This document shows, piece after piece, positions 52,192-61,234 of a stretch of 64,000 bases of DNA. The stretch spans positions 1 to 64,000 of the forward strand of contig WGMD01000035.1 in NCBI GenBank assembly GCA_016125255.1, in the 5' to 3' direction. The DNA is from Planctomycetota bacterium (GTDB lineage Bacteria > Planctomycetota > Phycisphaerae > Phycisphaerales > Zrk34). Within the stretch, counting starts at the first letter, position 1; every line of letters begins with the position of its first letter. The position numbers and the translations under genes were made by a program. The notes beneath the pieces are model-generated. The model was given only the letters and a program-made list of their open reading frames with translations, ran no database searches and was not told where the DNA came from.

Positions 52192-55100
52192 TCACGCCGC
52201 CGGGGACTTGAGCAGGGCGTCGATCGGGTCGTGCGAATCGGTGAAGTCGCCGGGATTGAGCCAACTGCTTGCCGGGCCGGCGGCGAAAGCGTCCGCCTGC
52301 ATCAGGGCCGCCTGAATCCGCATCTGCGCCATCGCCTTCGCCGACGCGATGCCGAACGCGTCTGCGCCGGCGGGGGCGTCGTCGTCAATGATCGTGCCCA
52401 GCGCGACGTAGTCGTCGCCGCGCATCGCATTGGTTGTCCGGGCAATCCCCGCGCGGAACGTCTCGGTGTTCTCCACCGTGTTGTCATCGACGATCGACAC
52501 GCTGAACATCTTGCTCGTCTCGCCCGGCTCGAAGGTGATGACCTGCGTCGCGCCGGCAAAGTCATAGCGTCCGCGGGCGGTCCCGTTCGCCAGCCCCACC
52601 ACCGCCTGCACCACTTCGTCCGACGGCTTGTCGAGCGTCAACTCGAACATCGCCGTGCCGTCCGACTCGCTGACCGTCGTCCCGGCGATGCTCACGCGTG
52701 GCGGGGGCACCTCGTCGTCGACGATCGTGCCGATGCCCTGCGAACGCGCGATCTCCGAGTTGATCGCCCGCGAAAGCACGACGCGGAACGTCTCGTCCGA
52801 TTCGAGCACGTGATCGTTGACGATCGACACCGTGTACGTCCTGGTCGTCTGACCGGGGTCGAAGGTGATCCGCTGCGTCGCGCCGGTAAAGTCGTAGCGC
52901 CCGCGGGCCGTCCCGTTGGCGAGGCCGGCGATGACGCTCACGGACTGATCCGACGCCTTGTCGAGCGAGATCGTGAACGTCGCCGTGCCCGCGTCTTCGT
53001 TGACGGAGACATCGTTGATGCTGATCATCGGCGGCGGGGTTTCGTTCTCGACGATCGTGCCGTGACCGACATTGCTGGCGATCGTGGCGTTCGTCGCACG
53101 CGAGAGCATCACGCTGAACGTCTCGTCGCCTTCGTAGATCGCGTCGTCGATGATCGACACGGTGTATGTCGCGGTGGTCTGACCGGCTTCAAACGTAATC
53201 CGCTCCGCGCGGCCGTTGAAATCGTAGCGCCCGCGTGCCGTGCCGTTGGCGAGGCCGGCGACGACCGTCACGGTCTGATCGGACGCCTTGTCAAGCGAGA
53301 GGGTGAACGTCGCGGTGCCGTCGTTTTCGTTGACGGAGACGTCGTTGATGCTGATGGCGGGCGGGGGCGTTTCGTTGTCGACGATGGTGCACACGCCGCG
53401 GTTGTCGGCGATCGTGGCGTTCGTCGCGCGGCTGAGCACGACGCTGAACGTCTCGTCGCCCTCGTAGATCGAATCGTCGACGATCGTCACGGTGTACGTC
53501 GCGGTGGTCTGACCGGCTTCGAAAGTGATCCGCTCCCCCCGGCCGTTGAAGTCGTAGCGACCCCGGGCGGTCCCGTTGGCGAGGCCGGCGACGACCGTCA
53601 CGGTCTGATCGGACGCCTTGTCGAGCGAGAGGGTGAACGTCGCGGTGCCGTCGCTTTCGTTGACGGAGATGTCGTTGATGCTGATGGCGGGCGGGGGCAC
53701 GTCTTCGCTGACGATCGTGCACACGCCCTGCCCATCGCTGATGTCCACGCCCGCCGACGCGCGCGACAGGTTGACGTAGAAGACTTCGTCGGATTCGACG
53801 AGGTTGTCGTTGATGATGGACACGGAGTAGGTCGCGGTGGTCTGCCCGGCGGCGAAGGTCAGCGTGGCGGCCCGGCCGTTGAAGTCGTAGCGTCCGACGG
53901 CCGTGCCGCTGGCCAGGCCGGCGACGACGCTGACGGTGTGGTCCATCGCCTGCGAAAGCGAGACGGTGAACGTCGCGGTGCCGTCGGTTTCGTTGACGGT
54001 GGTGTCGTTGATGGAAAATGCGGGCGTGATGACCGGGGCCACATCGTCATCGTGAATCGTGCCTACGCCTTGTCCATCGGCGATTGTCGCGCCGCTCGCG
54101 CCTGACAGATTGACGAGGAACGTCTCGGTCGATTCGACCGTGCTGTCGTTGAGAATCGCGACGGTGAACGTCTGCGTGGTTTGACCGGCGGCGAAGGTGA
54201 CGGTCTGCGACTTGGCGGTGTAGTCGGAACCGGCCAGCGCGGTGCCGTTGGCGGTGGCGACGTTGACGCTGATCGCCGTCGCCGACGCATTGGTGAGCGA
54301 GAGCGTGAACGTCGCGGTGCCGTCGCCTTCGTTGACGACGGCGTCGCCGATGCTCACCAGCGCGATGTCATTGTCGACGATGCGGCCGACGGCCTGAGCG
54401 TCCGCCAGCGTCGCGCCCGACACGTTCGAGAGGTTCACAAAGAACGTCTCGGTTGATTCGACCAGCGTGTCATTGGTGATGGCGACCGTGAAGGTCTTGG
54501 TGGTTTCGCCGGCGGCGAAGGTGATGGTCTGCGACTTGGCGGTGTAGTCGGAGCCGGCGAGCGCGGTGTCGTCAGCGGTGGCGACAAGGACGCTGACGGC
54601 GGAACTCGACGCGTTGGAGAGCGAGAGCGTGAACGTCGCGGTGCCGGCGCTCTCGTTGACCGACGCATCGCTGATCGAAAGCGCCGGCGTGGGCATCACA
54701 TCGTCATCAATGATCGTGCCCACGCCCTGTCCGTCCGCGATCGTCGCCCCGCTCGCGCTCGACAGATTGACGAGGAACGTCTCGGTCGACTCGACCGTGC
54801 TGTCGTTGAGAATCGCGACCGTGAAGGTCTGCGTGGTTTGACCGGCGGCGAAGGTGACGGTCTGCGACTTGGCGGTGTAGTCGGAGCCGGCGAGCGCGGT
54901 GCCGTTGGCGGTGGCGACGTTGACGCTGATCGCCGTCGCCGACGCGTTGGTGAGCGAGAGCGTGAACGTCGCCGTGCCGTCGGCTTCGTTGACGGTCACG
55001 TCGTTGACGCCCAACAGCGCGATGTCGTTGTCCAGGATCGTGCCCACGGCCTGATTGTCGGCGATCGTCGCACCGCTGACGTTGGTGAGGTTCACGAAGA

Positions 55101-56766
55101 ACGATTCGGTCGGCTCGACGAGGGAGTCATTGGTGATGGCGACGGTGAACGTCTTGCTGATTTCACCAGCGGCGAAGGTCAGCGTCTGCGACTTGGCGGT
55201 GTAGTCGGAGCCCGCCGTCGCGGTGTTGTCAGCGGTGGCGAGATCGACGCTGATCGACTGAGCGGAGGCGGCGGAGAGCGAGACGGTGAAGCTCGCGGTG
55301 CCGGCGTTTTCATTGACGGTGGCGTCGCTGATCGTGATCGACGGCGTGGTGGGGGTCGGGGGCTGATCGGGGGCGACGATGGTTCCGCTGATCGAATACT
55401 GACCCAGACTCGCGTAGTCGGAATAGCCGGTCGTGGCGGGGTCGCCGTTGCCGACGCCGCTGATGTGCAGGTAATACGTTCCGGCGGCGAGGGTCGAGTT
55501 GATCGAAGCGGACAGCAAGGTCGAAGGATTGGACGACGTGATGAGATTGCCGGACGAATCGTAGAGTTCGGCGAGGATGTCCAGGTTCGCGCCGCGGTCG
55601 GCGGGATTGATGTTCAGACTGACGGAGCCGGCGCCGGTGGTGAAGCTGAAAACATCGACATCGGTGGTGCGTTCGATGATGCCGACGCCCGCCACGGTGG
55701 TTGACGAAGGCGTCGCCAGCGCCGCCGCGGCGGCATTCGTGTTGCCGTAGTCATCGGCGCGGTAGCCGAAGCCGTTCTGCGAGCTGATGATCGCCAGATC
55801 GTCCTGCGTATTGTTGGCCCCGGCGTATTCGCCCTTGGACCATTGCGTGAGGTTCTGGTAGTAGCCGACGCCCATGATCGGCGCCCAGCCGGTCGTGCCC
55901 GAGCCCTGGCCGGCGTAGTAGCCGGTCGAGGCGTTGCCGTCGTGACTGAGCCCGAGCGTGTGGCCGACTTCGTGGCTGATCGCTTCGGCGGTGTACTTTT
56001 CGTGACCGTTGCCGAGCTGCGCGGTGAACACGAACGCCGGCGTGTCGGAGTTCCAGTTGAACGAGCCCACGTACGCCACGCCACCGGCCGACCCGTACCA
56101 ATCGGTGCTCGAGCCGCCGATGACGACGCGAATGCCCCAATCGGTGTCGGACCCGCCGCTCTTGGTGAGCGCCGCGGCGCCGGGGTCTTCGGTGGTGATG
56201 TCCACGTCGAACGGCAGGTAGTCCTCCGCGACGCGCTGCCAGATGTACTGAATGCGCGACAGCTCGGTGTCGGAGAACGCGCTGGCGTTGCCATCGATGT
56301 CATACGCCGCGGTGACGATGTTCGCTCCGCCGGTGAACGTCGAGTTCCAGATGGTGCCGCTGGTGACGTAGCCGGTGAAGTCGAGGTAGACCTTCTTGCT
56401 CGCGCCGGCGTTGGAGTGCAGGGCGAACGTGTCGGACAGCGCGGCCAGCGGCGTGTACGAATTGAGCTCGGCGATCGTCGCTGCGTCCAGCGCGATGGTC
56501 AGGTCCGGAATCTCCGTCACATCCAGCTCAGGATTCGCCTGCGACGGATCGATCGTCGCGTCCATCACGATCGGATCGACGGCCGGGTCAACGACCGGAT
56601 CAAGTTCCAGCCCCGGCACGAGCACGGTCAAAAGGAGCCGCTGCTCGAGCGTTTCGAGATTGAGGCGACCTCTGGCGCGCGTCGCCGCACGCTTGCGGGC
56701 GCGCTGGGCCCGACGGGAACGTTTGCGACCGCCGGCCGACAGAAATCCGCGATAGCTGAAGGACAT
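52192..56766 (-). CDS. Giant secreted metzincin-like protease/PPC/Calx-beta repeat protein
   Basis: The 1524-residue protein starts with a basic stretch and LNLETLEQRLLLT (about 36-48), a motif typical of planctomycete secreted giants. A metallopeptidase domain (about 105-350) contains HEVGHTLGLSHDG near residue 263, the HExxHxxGxxHD zinc motif of metzincins. A PPC-type domain (about 365-455) and nine Calx-beta repeats of about 110 residues (about 472-1460) follow. Repeats 1-4 use an AGSDYTAKSQT strand; repeats 5-9 use GLANGTARGRYDFNG. Calx-beta domains bind calcium, and the acidic DxxD/E ends between repeats are kept. It is probably a surface or secreted adhesin-protease. The 67-residue tail has no sorting signal. 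Confidence 0.92.
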   Translation of the reverse strand: MSFSYRGFLSAGGRKRSRRAQRARKRAATRARGRLNLETLEQRLLLTVLVPGLELDPVVDPAVDPIVMDATIDPSQANPELDVTEIPDLTIALDAATIAELNSYTPLAALSDTFALHSNAGASKKVYLDFTGYVTSGTIWNSTFTGGANIVTAAYDIDGNASAFSDTELSRIQYIWQRVAEDYLPFDVDITTEDPGAAALTKSGGSDTDWGIRVVIGGSSTDWYGSAGGVAYVGSFNWNSDTPAFVFTAQLGNGHEKYTAEAISHEVGHTLGLSHDGNASTGYYAGQGSGTTGWAPIMGVGYYQNLTQWSKGEYAGANNTQDDLAIISSQNGFGYRADDYGNTNAAAAALATPSSTTVAGVGIIERTTDVDVFSFTTGAGSVSLNINPADRGANLDILAELYDSSGNLITSSNPSTLLSASINSTLAAGTYYLHISGVGNGDPATTGYSDYASLGQYSISGTIVAPDQPPTPTTPSITISDATVNENAGTASFTVSLSAASAQSISVDLATADNTATAGSDYTAKSQTLTFAAGEISKTFTVAITNDSLVEPTESFFVNLTNVSGATIADNQAVGTILDNDIALLGVNDVTVNEADGTATFTLSLTNASATAISVNVATANGTALAGSDYTAKSQTVTFAAGQTTQTFTVAILNDSTVESTETFLVNLSSASGATIADGQGVGTIIDDDVMPTPALSISDASVNESAGTATFTLSLSNASSSAVSVLVATADDTALAGSDYTAKSQTITFAAGETTKTFTVAITNDTLVESTETFFVNLSNVSGATLADAQAVGRIVDNDIALVSIGDAVVNEGDGTATFTLSLTNASATAISVNVATANGTALAGSDYTAKSQTVTFAAGQTTQTFTVAILNDSTVESTETFLVNLSGASGATIADGQGVGTIHDDDVAPVITPAFSINDTTVNETDGTATFTVSLSQAMDHTVSVVAGLASGTAVGRYDFNGRAATLTFAAGQTTATYSVSIINDNLVESDEVFYVNLSRASAGVDISDGQGVCTIVSEDVPPPAISINDISVNESDGTATFTLSLDKASDQTVTVVAGLANGTARGRYDFNGRGERITFEAGQTTATYTVTIVDDSIYEGDETFSVVLSRATNATIADNRGVCTIVDNETPPPAISINDVSVNENDGTATFTLSLDKASDQTVTVVAGLANGTARGRYDFNGRAERITFEAGQTTATYTVSIIDDAIYEGDETFSVMLSRATNATIASNVGHGTIVENETPPPMISINDVSVNEDAGTATFTISLDKASDQSVSVIAGLANGTARGRYDFTGATQRITFDPGQTTRTYTVSIVNDHVLESDETFRVVLSRAINSEIARSQGIGTIVDDEVPPPRVSIAGTTVSESDGTAMFELTLDKPSDEVVQAVVGLANGTARGRYDFAGATQVITFEPGETSKMFSVSIVDDNTVENTETFRAGIARTTNAMRGDDYVALGTIIDDDAPAGADAFGIASAKAMAQMRIQAALMQADAFAAGPASSWLNPGDFTDSHDPIDALLKSPAA
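52385..55350 (-). repeat. Nine tandem Calx-beta coding repeats
   Basis: Units of about 330 bases in two subfamilies. Units 2 and 4 are almost identical, units 1 and 3 are close to each other, and units 6 and 7 are almost identical. This suggests a two-unit block was duplicated in the first half and single units in the second half. Confidence 0.85.
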
Positions 56767-56896
56767 GAATCACTCTCGCTGGCGATGGAACCCATCCTGT
56801 TCCGCCGCCGGTTGTTCTCGTGTTCCCGCGCCATCGCCGGCTGAGCCCGCGACGCGCGAACGACACACCGAACGTAAGATTCAACCGACGCCCCAA
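56767..56896. other. Upstream region of the giant protein gene
   Basis: A 218-base gap (to 56984) holds the terminator below and no gene. No strong promoter was identified by eye. Confidence 0.3.
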
Positions 56897-56926
56897 CAAA
56901 AAGCCCGGCGAAGATTTTCGCCGGGC
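56897..56926 (-). terminator. Intrinsic terminator of the GH13 gene
   Basis: On the minus strand the perfect stem gcccggcgaa/ttcgccgggc with a 4-base loop is followed by TTTTT, about 58 bases past the stop codon. Confidence 0.9.
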
Positions 56927-56984
56927 GCGTGAAGCTGATCGGTCTGTGATGCCTGTAACGATCAGGCGAGCGGGGAAGTGAGCG

Positions 56985-58709
56985 TTACGTGGTGAGCCAG
57001 CGCGTCTGATACGGCGCGAGCGTCACGGGATCGAGCTTGATGGGCCCCTTGCGATCGTCGAGCAGGTCATCTGCATACTTCGGGCTGTCGGCCGGGAGAT
57101 CCACCGTCATCCGCTTGCCCGTCAGGTTGCTGATCGACAAGAGCGACTGCGCCCCGTCCGGCGTCGTCCTCTGCACGGCGAACACGCGCGGGCCCAGATC
57201 CAGCACATGCTGCGGCACATCCGGCCCCAGCGCCGCCTGCTTCGCCCGCACCTTCAGAAGCCGGCGGTACTCTGTGAACACCTCGTGCGTCGCCGTCGAC
57301 TTTTCCGCCAGCCGCGCCTCCAGCGATGCGCGGTCCCACTTGTGCCGATTGATCGCGCGCGGATACCCGAGCTGCTCGACGTTGGCGTAGTCGTTCTGCG
57401 TCGCCGTCAGCGAATGAATGTACGCCGCGGGAACGCCCCGCAGCGCCAGCGCGATCGTCTGCGAGCACAGGAACCGTTTGACATGCAGCCCCGGCTTCTC
57501 GCTCGCATCCGTCGGGCCCAGTGCGGAAAAATACGTGATGTTCATCTCGTACGGACTCGTCGAACCGTCCGGATTGGACTTCTCGCTCACGTGTCCGCCG
57601 AGCGAACGCACGCGATCGCACAGCGCCCGAATCTCCTCCGGCGGGAGCAGCCCTTCCAGCGGGCGGACGCCGATCCCGTCGTGCGAAGCGGTGAAGTTCA
57701 GGAACGTGCAGCCCGACGGCGGCGGAGCCAGTTCCTTCGCCCACTTCGTCAGCGCCGTCCCGTCGCCCTTCGATAATGCGTACAGCAGCAGCGGCGGCAG
57801 CGAGAAGTTGTACACCATGTGCGCTTCGTCGCCCTCGCCGAAATAGCTGACATTCTCCGCATGCGGCACGTTCGTCTCGGTGAGCAGAATCACGCGCGGC
57901 GCGATCAGATCGACCAGGTCCCGCATCAGCTTCACCACTTCGTGCGTCTGCGGCAGATGGATGCAGCTTGTGCCGATCTTCTTCCAGAGATACGCGATGG
58001 CGTCGAGGCGGATGATCCGCGCGCCAGAGGCGATGTAGAGCATCAATATGTCGAGAAACTCGAGGATCACATCGGGGTTCGCGAAGTTCAGATCGACCTG
58101 ATCGGCGCTGAAGGTGGTCCAGACCCATCGTTCGCCGCTGCGCGTGCGGACCATGGTCAAAAGCGGCGACGGGCGCGGGCGCGTGACCTGCGAGAGGTCC
58201 GTGCCGGGCGCGATTTCGTGGAAGTAGTATCGGGCCGGGGCGATGCCCGTCAGGTAATCGCGGAACCATTCGCCGCGGCGCGAGCAGTGATTGAGCACCA
58301 GATCGAACATGAGCCCGAAGCGTTCATTGAGATGCGCCACGTCCTTCCATTTGCCCAGGGCCGGATCCACCTGCCGGTAGTCGATGACGGAGAACCCGTC
58401 GTCGCTGGACCACGGGAAAAACGGCAGGATGTGCACGGTATCGATAACGCCGGCCAGATGATCGGCGAGGAACGACTCGAGCGTCGCCAGCGGCTTTTCG
58501 TCGGCGGCACGGATGCTGTCGCCGTAGGTGATGAGCACGTTGTCGGCGGCGGTCCAGCGGGGCTTGTCGTTCGATGCGTCGATGCGGTCTTCGTACTGGC
58601 CCATCAGCAGCTTGAGCCGGCGCAGACAATTCGCCGCCGCGTCGCCGTAGAGGCGGTGAAATCGGTCGTCCATGCGGGCCAGGATGGCGCGGCGTTTGGA
58701 TTCACTCAT
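56985..58709 (-). CDS. GH13 sugar phosphorylase, probable glucosylglycerate phosphorylase
   Basis: The 574-residue GH13 enzyme is of the sucrose-phosphorylase subfamily (GH13_18). It has VHILPFFPWSSDDGFSVIDY, LMFDLVLNHCS, the nucleophile region IRLDAIAYLWK, the acid/base ILLTETNVPH and the third acid FTASHDGIGV. Members split sucrose, sucrose-6-phosphate or glucosylglycerate with phosphate. With a GpgS and a likely MggS nearby, glucosylglycerate is the best guess: the enzyme could recover glucose-1-phosphate and glycerate when osmotic stress ends. It lies 12 bases after the glycosyltransferase stop and shares its transcript. Confidence 0.85.
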   Translation of the reverse strand: MSESKRRAILARMDDRFHRLYGDAAANCLRRLKLLMGQYEDRIDASNDKPRWTAADNVLITYGDSIRAADEKPLATLESFLADHLAGVIDTVHILPFFPWSSDDGFSVIDYRQVDPALGKWKDVAHLNERFGLMFDLVLNHCSRRGEWFRDYLTGIAPARYYFHEIAPGTDLSQVTRPRPSPLLTMVRTRSGERWVWTTFSADQVDLNFANPDVILEFLDILMLYIASGARIIRLDAIAYLWKKIGTSCIHLPQTHEVVKLMRDLVDLIAPRVILLTETNVPHAENVSYFGEGDEAHMVYNFSLPPLLLYALSKGDGTALTKWAKELAPPPSGCTFLNFTASHDGIGVRPLEGLLPPEEIRALCDRVRSLGGHVSEKSNPDGSTSPYEMNITYFSALGPTDASEKPGLHVKRFLCSQTIALALRGVPAAYIHSLTATQNDYANVEQLGYPRAINRHKWDRASLEARLAEKSTATHEVFTEYRRLLKVRAKQAALGPDVPQHVLDLGPRVFAVQRTTPDGAQSLLSISNLTGKRMTVDLPADSPKYADDLLDDRKGPIKLDPVTLAPYQTRWLTT

Positions 58710-58721
58710 GATCGTTCTTCA

Positions 58722-59984
58722 TCAGTCGCCGAACACGTTGGAGATCAGCGCGGAAAGTTTGCGGCGGGCGACGCGGTAGCTGAAAAACCGCGAGGCCACC
58801 GCGTAATTGTGGTCCACCACCTCACGCCGGTGCTCCTTGTCCTCGAGCAGTCGACGCACATCCTCCACCACCCGCCGGGTCACGAAGTTGTCGATCGTCG
58901 GAATGTTGAACCCGTGCGGCTCGATGTCCCGCGCGAAAATCTCGTACCGGTTGATCGCCAGCGGAATCCGGAAGTAAATCGCCTCCAGCAGCGCGTTGCC
59001 GAAGCCCTCGTACGTGCTGAAATACGTGACGAGGTCGGCGTGCGGGTACAGGTCCCAGAGCGTGTAGATCTTGCGCCCCTCGATGTCGAGTTGCCGCACT
59101 TCGCCGATGCGCGTCGAGATGAAACGCATGTCCACGCCCGCTTCCGCGGCCAGGTCGCTCAAAATATGAAAGTAATCAAAGCCCTCGTCGCCCGCATCGT
59201 GCGAGATGACCAGCTTGTACTTCTTGTCGCCGAGCATCTGCACGAGCTTGATGGCGTGCTCGATGCCCTTGCGCGGGACGATGCGCGTCGGCTGAAGGAT
59301 CATCACATCGTCCGGCCCCAGCCCGATCTGATCGCGCAGGTCCGACGAGTAATGATCGATCCGCGGCGGGGGATTCTCGAAGTCGAATATGTTCGGCATC
59401 AAAATCGCCGGGATGCCCTTGCGCCAGCTCAGTTCCTCGCGCTGGCCCTGATTGATGACGACATGCTGCACGCTCGGCAGGCGCGGCGGGAAGGCCATGT
59501 CGATGTAGTCGTCCACGGCCGTCGTCTGAAACCGCACGCGCTCCCAGTAAAAATCATGGTGATGCGCGATGCAGGGAATGCCCGTCTCCGCGATGAACTC
59601 CGTGACGGCGATGCCCAGCGGCACGTGCATCGGAATCGTCAAGACATTCTGGAGAATGAGCATATCCAAGCTGAATCTACGGACATACTCGTAGAGCGAA
59701 TCCTTGAGGTAATCGGAAAGATCGCGGATGCGCGCGGTGACGGGACGATTGCGCTTGGTGGTGCCGAGCACGCGCTGATTGACCCACTGATTGGCCGGGT
59801 GATTGAAATACGCTTCGGGCGTGCAGAAGCTCGCTTCGGGCGCGCGATCGAGTCGGCCGGCGTACCAGAAGCTGATGTGACGATCGACGTCCCAGAGCAC
59901 TTGCGCCCACTTGGCGCTTTCGAGCGACACGCCGTCGGTGCCGGCGAAGCGCGTCGAGACAAAACCAATCCGCGACGAGGACAT
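58722..59984 (-). CDS. GT4 glycosyltransferase, probable mannosylglucosylglycerate synthase
   Basis: The 420-residue GT-B enzyme has IGFVSTRFAGTDGVSLESAKWAQVL at the N-terminus, CIAHHHDFYWER mid-protein, LQPTRIVPRKGIEHAIKLV and the donor-site EGFGNALLEAIYFRIPLAINRY. The N-terminal STRFAGTDGVSLE pattern is what I associate with MggS, which adds mannose from GDP-mannose to glucosylglycerate. The gpgS gene nearby and the report of mannosylglucosylglycerate in the planctomycete Rhodopirellula baltica support this. The ATG follows TAGCAT by 7 bases with no Shine-Dalgarno sequence. It is divergent from the M20-like gene. Confidence 0.8.
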   Translation of the reverse strand: MSSSRIGFVSTRFAGTDGVSLESAKWAQVLWDVDRHISFWYAGRLDRAPEASFCTPEAYFNHPANQWVNQRVLGTTKRNRPVTARIRDLSDYLKDSLYEYVRRFSLDMLILQNVLTIPMHVPLGIAVTEFIAETGIPCIAHHHDFYWERVRFQTTAVDDYIDMAFPPRLPSVQHVVINQGQREELSWRKGIPAILMPNIFDFENPPPRIDHYSSDLRDQIGLGPDDVMILQPTRIVPRKGIEHAIKLVQMLGDKKYKLVISHDAGDEGFDYFHILSDLAAEAGVDMRFISTRIGEVRQLDIEGRKIYTLWDLYPHADLVTYFSTYEGFGNALLEAIYFRIPLAINRYEIFARDIEPHGFNIPTIDNFVTRRVVEDVRRLLEDKEHRREVVDHNYAVASRFFSYRVARRKLSALISNVFGD

Positions 59985-59991
59985 GCGATCT

Positions 59992-59997
59992 ATGCTA
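59992..59997 (-). promoter_or_regulatory. Putative -10 box of the leaderless MggS-like gene
   Basis: TAGCAT on the minus strand ends 7 bases before the ATG at 59984. Confidence 0.4.
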
Positions 59998-60058
59998 AGG
60001 TGATAGTGAGTGATGTCAATCGAAAATCCGCCCGCGCGGACAAATATCAGGGAGCTTC

Positions 60059-61234
60059 ATGTCGCAGACGATTGATGCCATCCTGCCCCGGCTCGCGGCG
60101 ATTCAGGACGCGGTCCGCCGAAAGCGCGAGATGCTTCTGGCGAATCTGGTCATGATGGCCGAGCAGCCGGCGCCGACGTTCGATGAATCCAATCGCGTGC
60201 GATTTCTCGCGGACCGTTTCGTCGAGTGCGGGATTCAGTCGACGAGCATCGACGAAGCGGGCAACGGCGTGGGCGTCGTGCCCGGCGCCGCGGAGAACGA
60301 ACAGCGCAACATCCTCATCGTCGCCCACGCCGACACGATCTTCGACCGCACCGAGGATCACACCGTCCACGTTCGGGAGGATCGCGTCGTCGGCGCGGGC
60401 GTGGCGGACAACAGCTTGGGCATGGCGGTGCTGGCGACCCTGCCGACGCTGCTCGACGAGGCGGGCATTCGGCTCGACTCGAATCTGGTGCTGCTGGGCA
60501 CGACGCGCTCGCTGGGCCGGGGCGATGTGAACGGCCTGCGGTTCTTTCTGGACAACGCCCCGATGCCGATCGGCGCGGCCGTGTGCGTCGAAGGCATCGA
60601 ACTGGGCCGGCTCAGCTACACGTCGCTGGGCATGGTCCGCGGGGAAATCACCGTCGAGGTCCCGGAAGTCTACGATTGGACACGCTTCGGCGCCTCCAGC
60701 GCCATCCTGATCTTGAACGATGTGATCAACGCCATCCTCGGCATCCCCCTGCCCCGCAAGCCGCGGACGAGCATTCTCTTCGGCTCCGTCAATTCGGGTA
60801 CGACGTACAACACGATCGCCACGCATGCCTCCCTGCGCTTTGAGATTCGCAGCGAGTCGTCGAAGATCGTGCATGATGTGAGCCGGCGGATCGGCGACAT
60901 CGCCGCGGAGATTTCCGCACAGAGCGGCGCGGAGGTCGCGCTGGACGTCATCGCGCGCCGCGAGCCCGGCGGCGTGCCGTTCGGACACGGGCTCGTGCGG
61001 TCGGCGCATCTGATGATGGAGGCGCTGAACATCGAGCCGCATATTTCACCGAGCATGTCCGAGCTTTCCGTGCTCATTGCGCGGCACATCCCGGCGGTGA
61101 CGCTGGGCATCACGCGCGGGGAGCATCGACACACGCGCAAGGAAACCGTCTTCATCGAGCCGATGTACACCGGCCTGGCGCAGCTCATCGGATTGATCGC
61201 GGCGATCGACGGAGGGATGTGCCATGAAGAATGA
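60059..61234 (+). CDS. M20-family-like protein without the catalytic glutamate pair
   Basis: The 391-residue protein aligns by eye with M20 metallopeptidases: H90 and D92 in VAHADT, bridging D117 in GAGVADN, a dimerisation-like middle domain, and H358 in GEHRHTRKE. The segment that should hold the EE pair reads LLGTTRSLGRGD (G147 to D157), with R150-S151 at the expected place. The general base is therefore missing, and peptidase activity is unlikely unless another residue substitutes. It lies in the osmolyte locus and overlaps gpgS by 11 bases, so a role with glycosylglycerates, or a non-catalytic role, is possible. aggga precedes the ATG. Confidence 0.8.
   Translation: MSQTIDAILPRLAAIQDAVRRKREMLLANLVMMAEQPAPTFDESNRVRFLADRFVECGIQSTSIDEAGNGVGVVPGAAENEQRNILIVAHADTIFDRTEDHTVHVREDRVVGAGVADNSLGMAVLATLPTLLDEAGIRLDSNLVLLGTTRSLGRGDVNGLRFFLDNAPMPIGAAVCVEGIELGRLSYTSLGMVRGEITVEVPEVYDWTRFGASSAILILNDVINAILGIPLPRKPRTSILFGSVNSGTTYNTIATHASLRFEIRSESSKIVHDVSRRIGDIAAEISAQSGAEVALDVIARREPGGVPFGHGLVRSAHLMMEALNIEPHISPSMSELSVLIARHIPAVTLGITRGEHRHTRKETVFIEPMYTGLAQLIGLIAAIDGGMCHEE

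Noticed and set aside
52072-54105. 677-residue plus-strand repeat protein
   Set aside because: It is the antisense reading of the Calx-beta repeats; apparent repeats in it come from the coding repeats on the minus strand.
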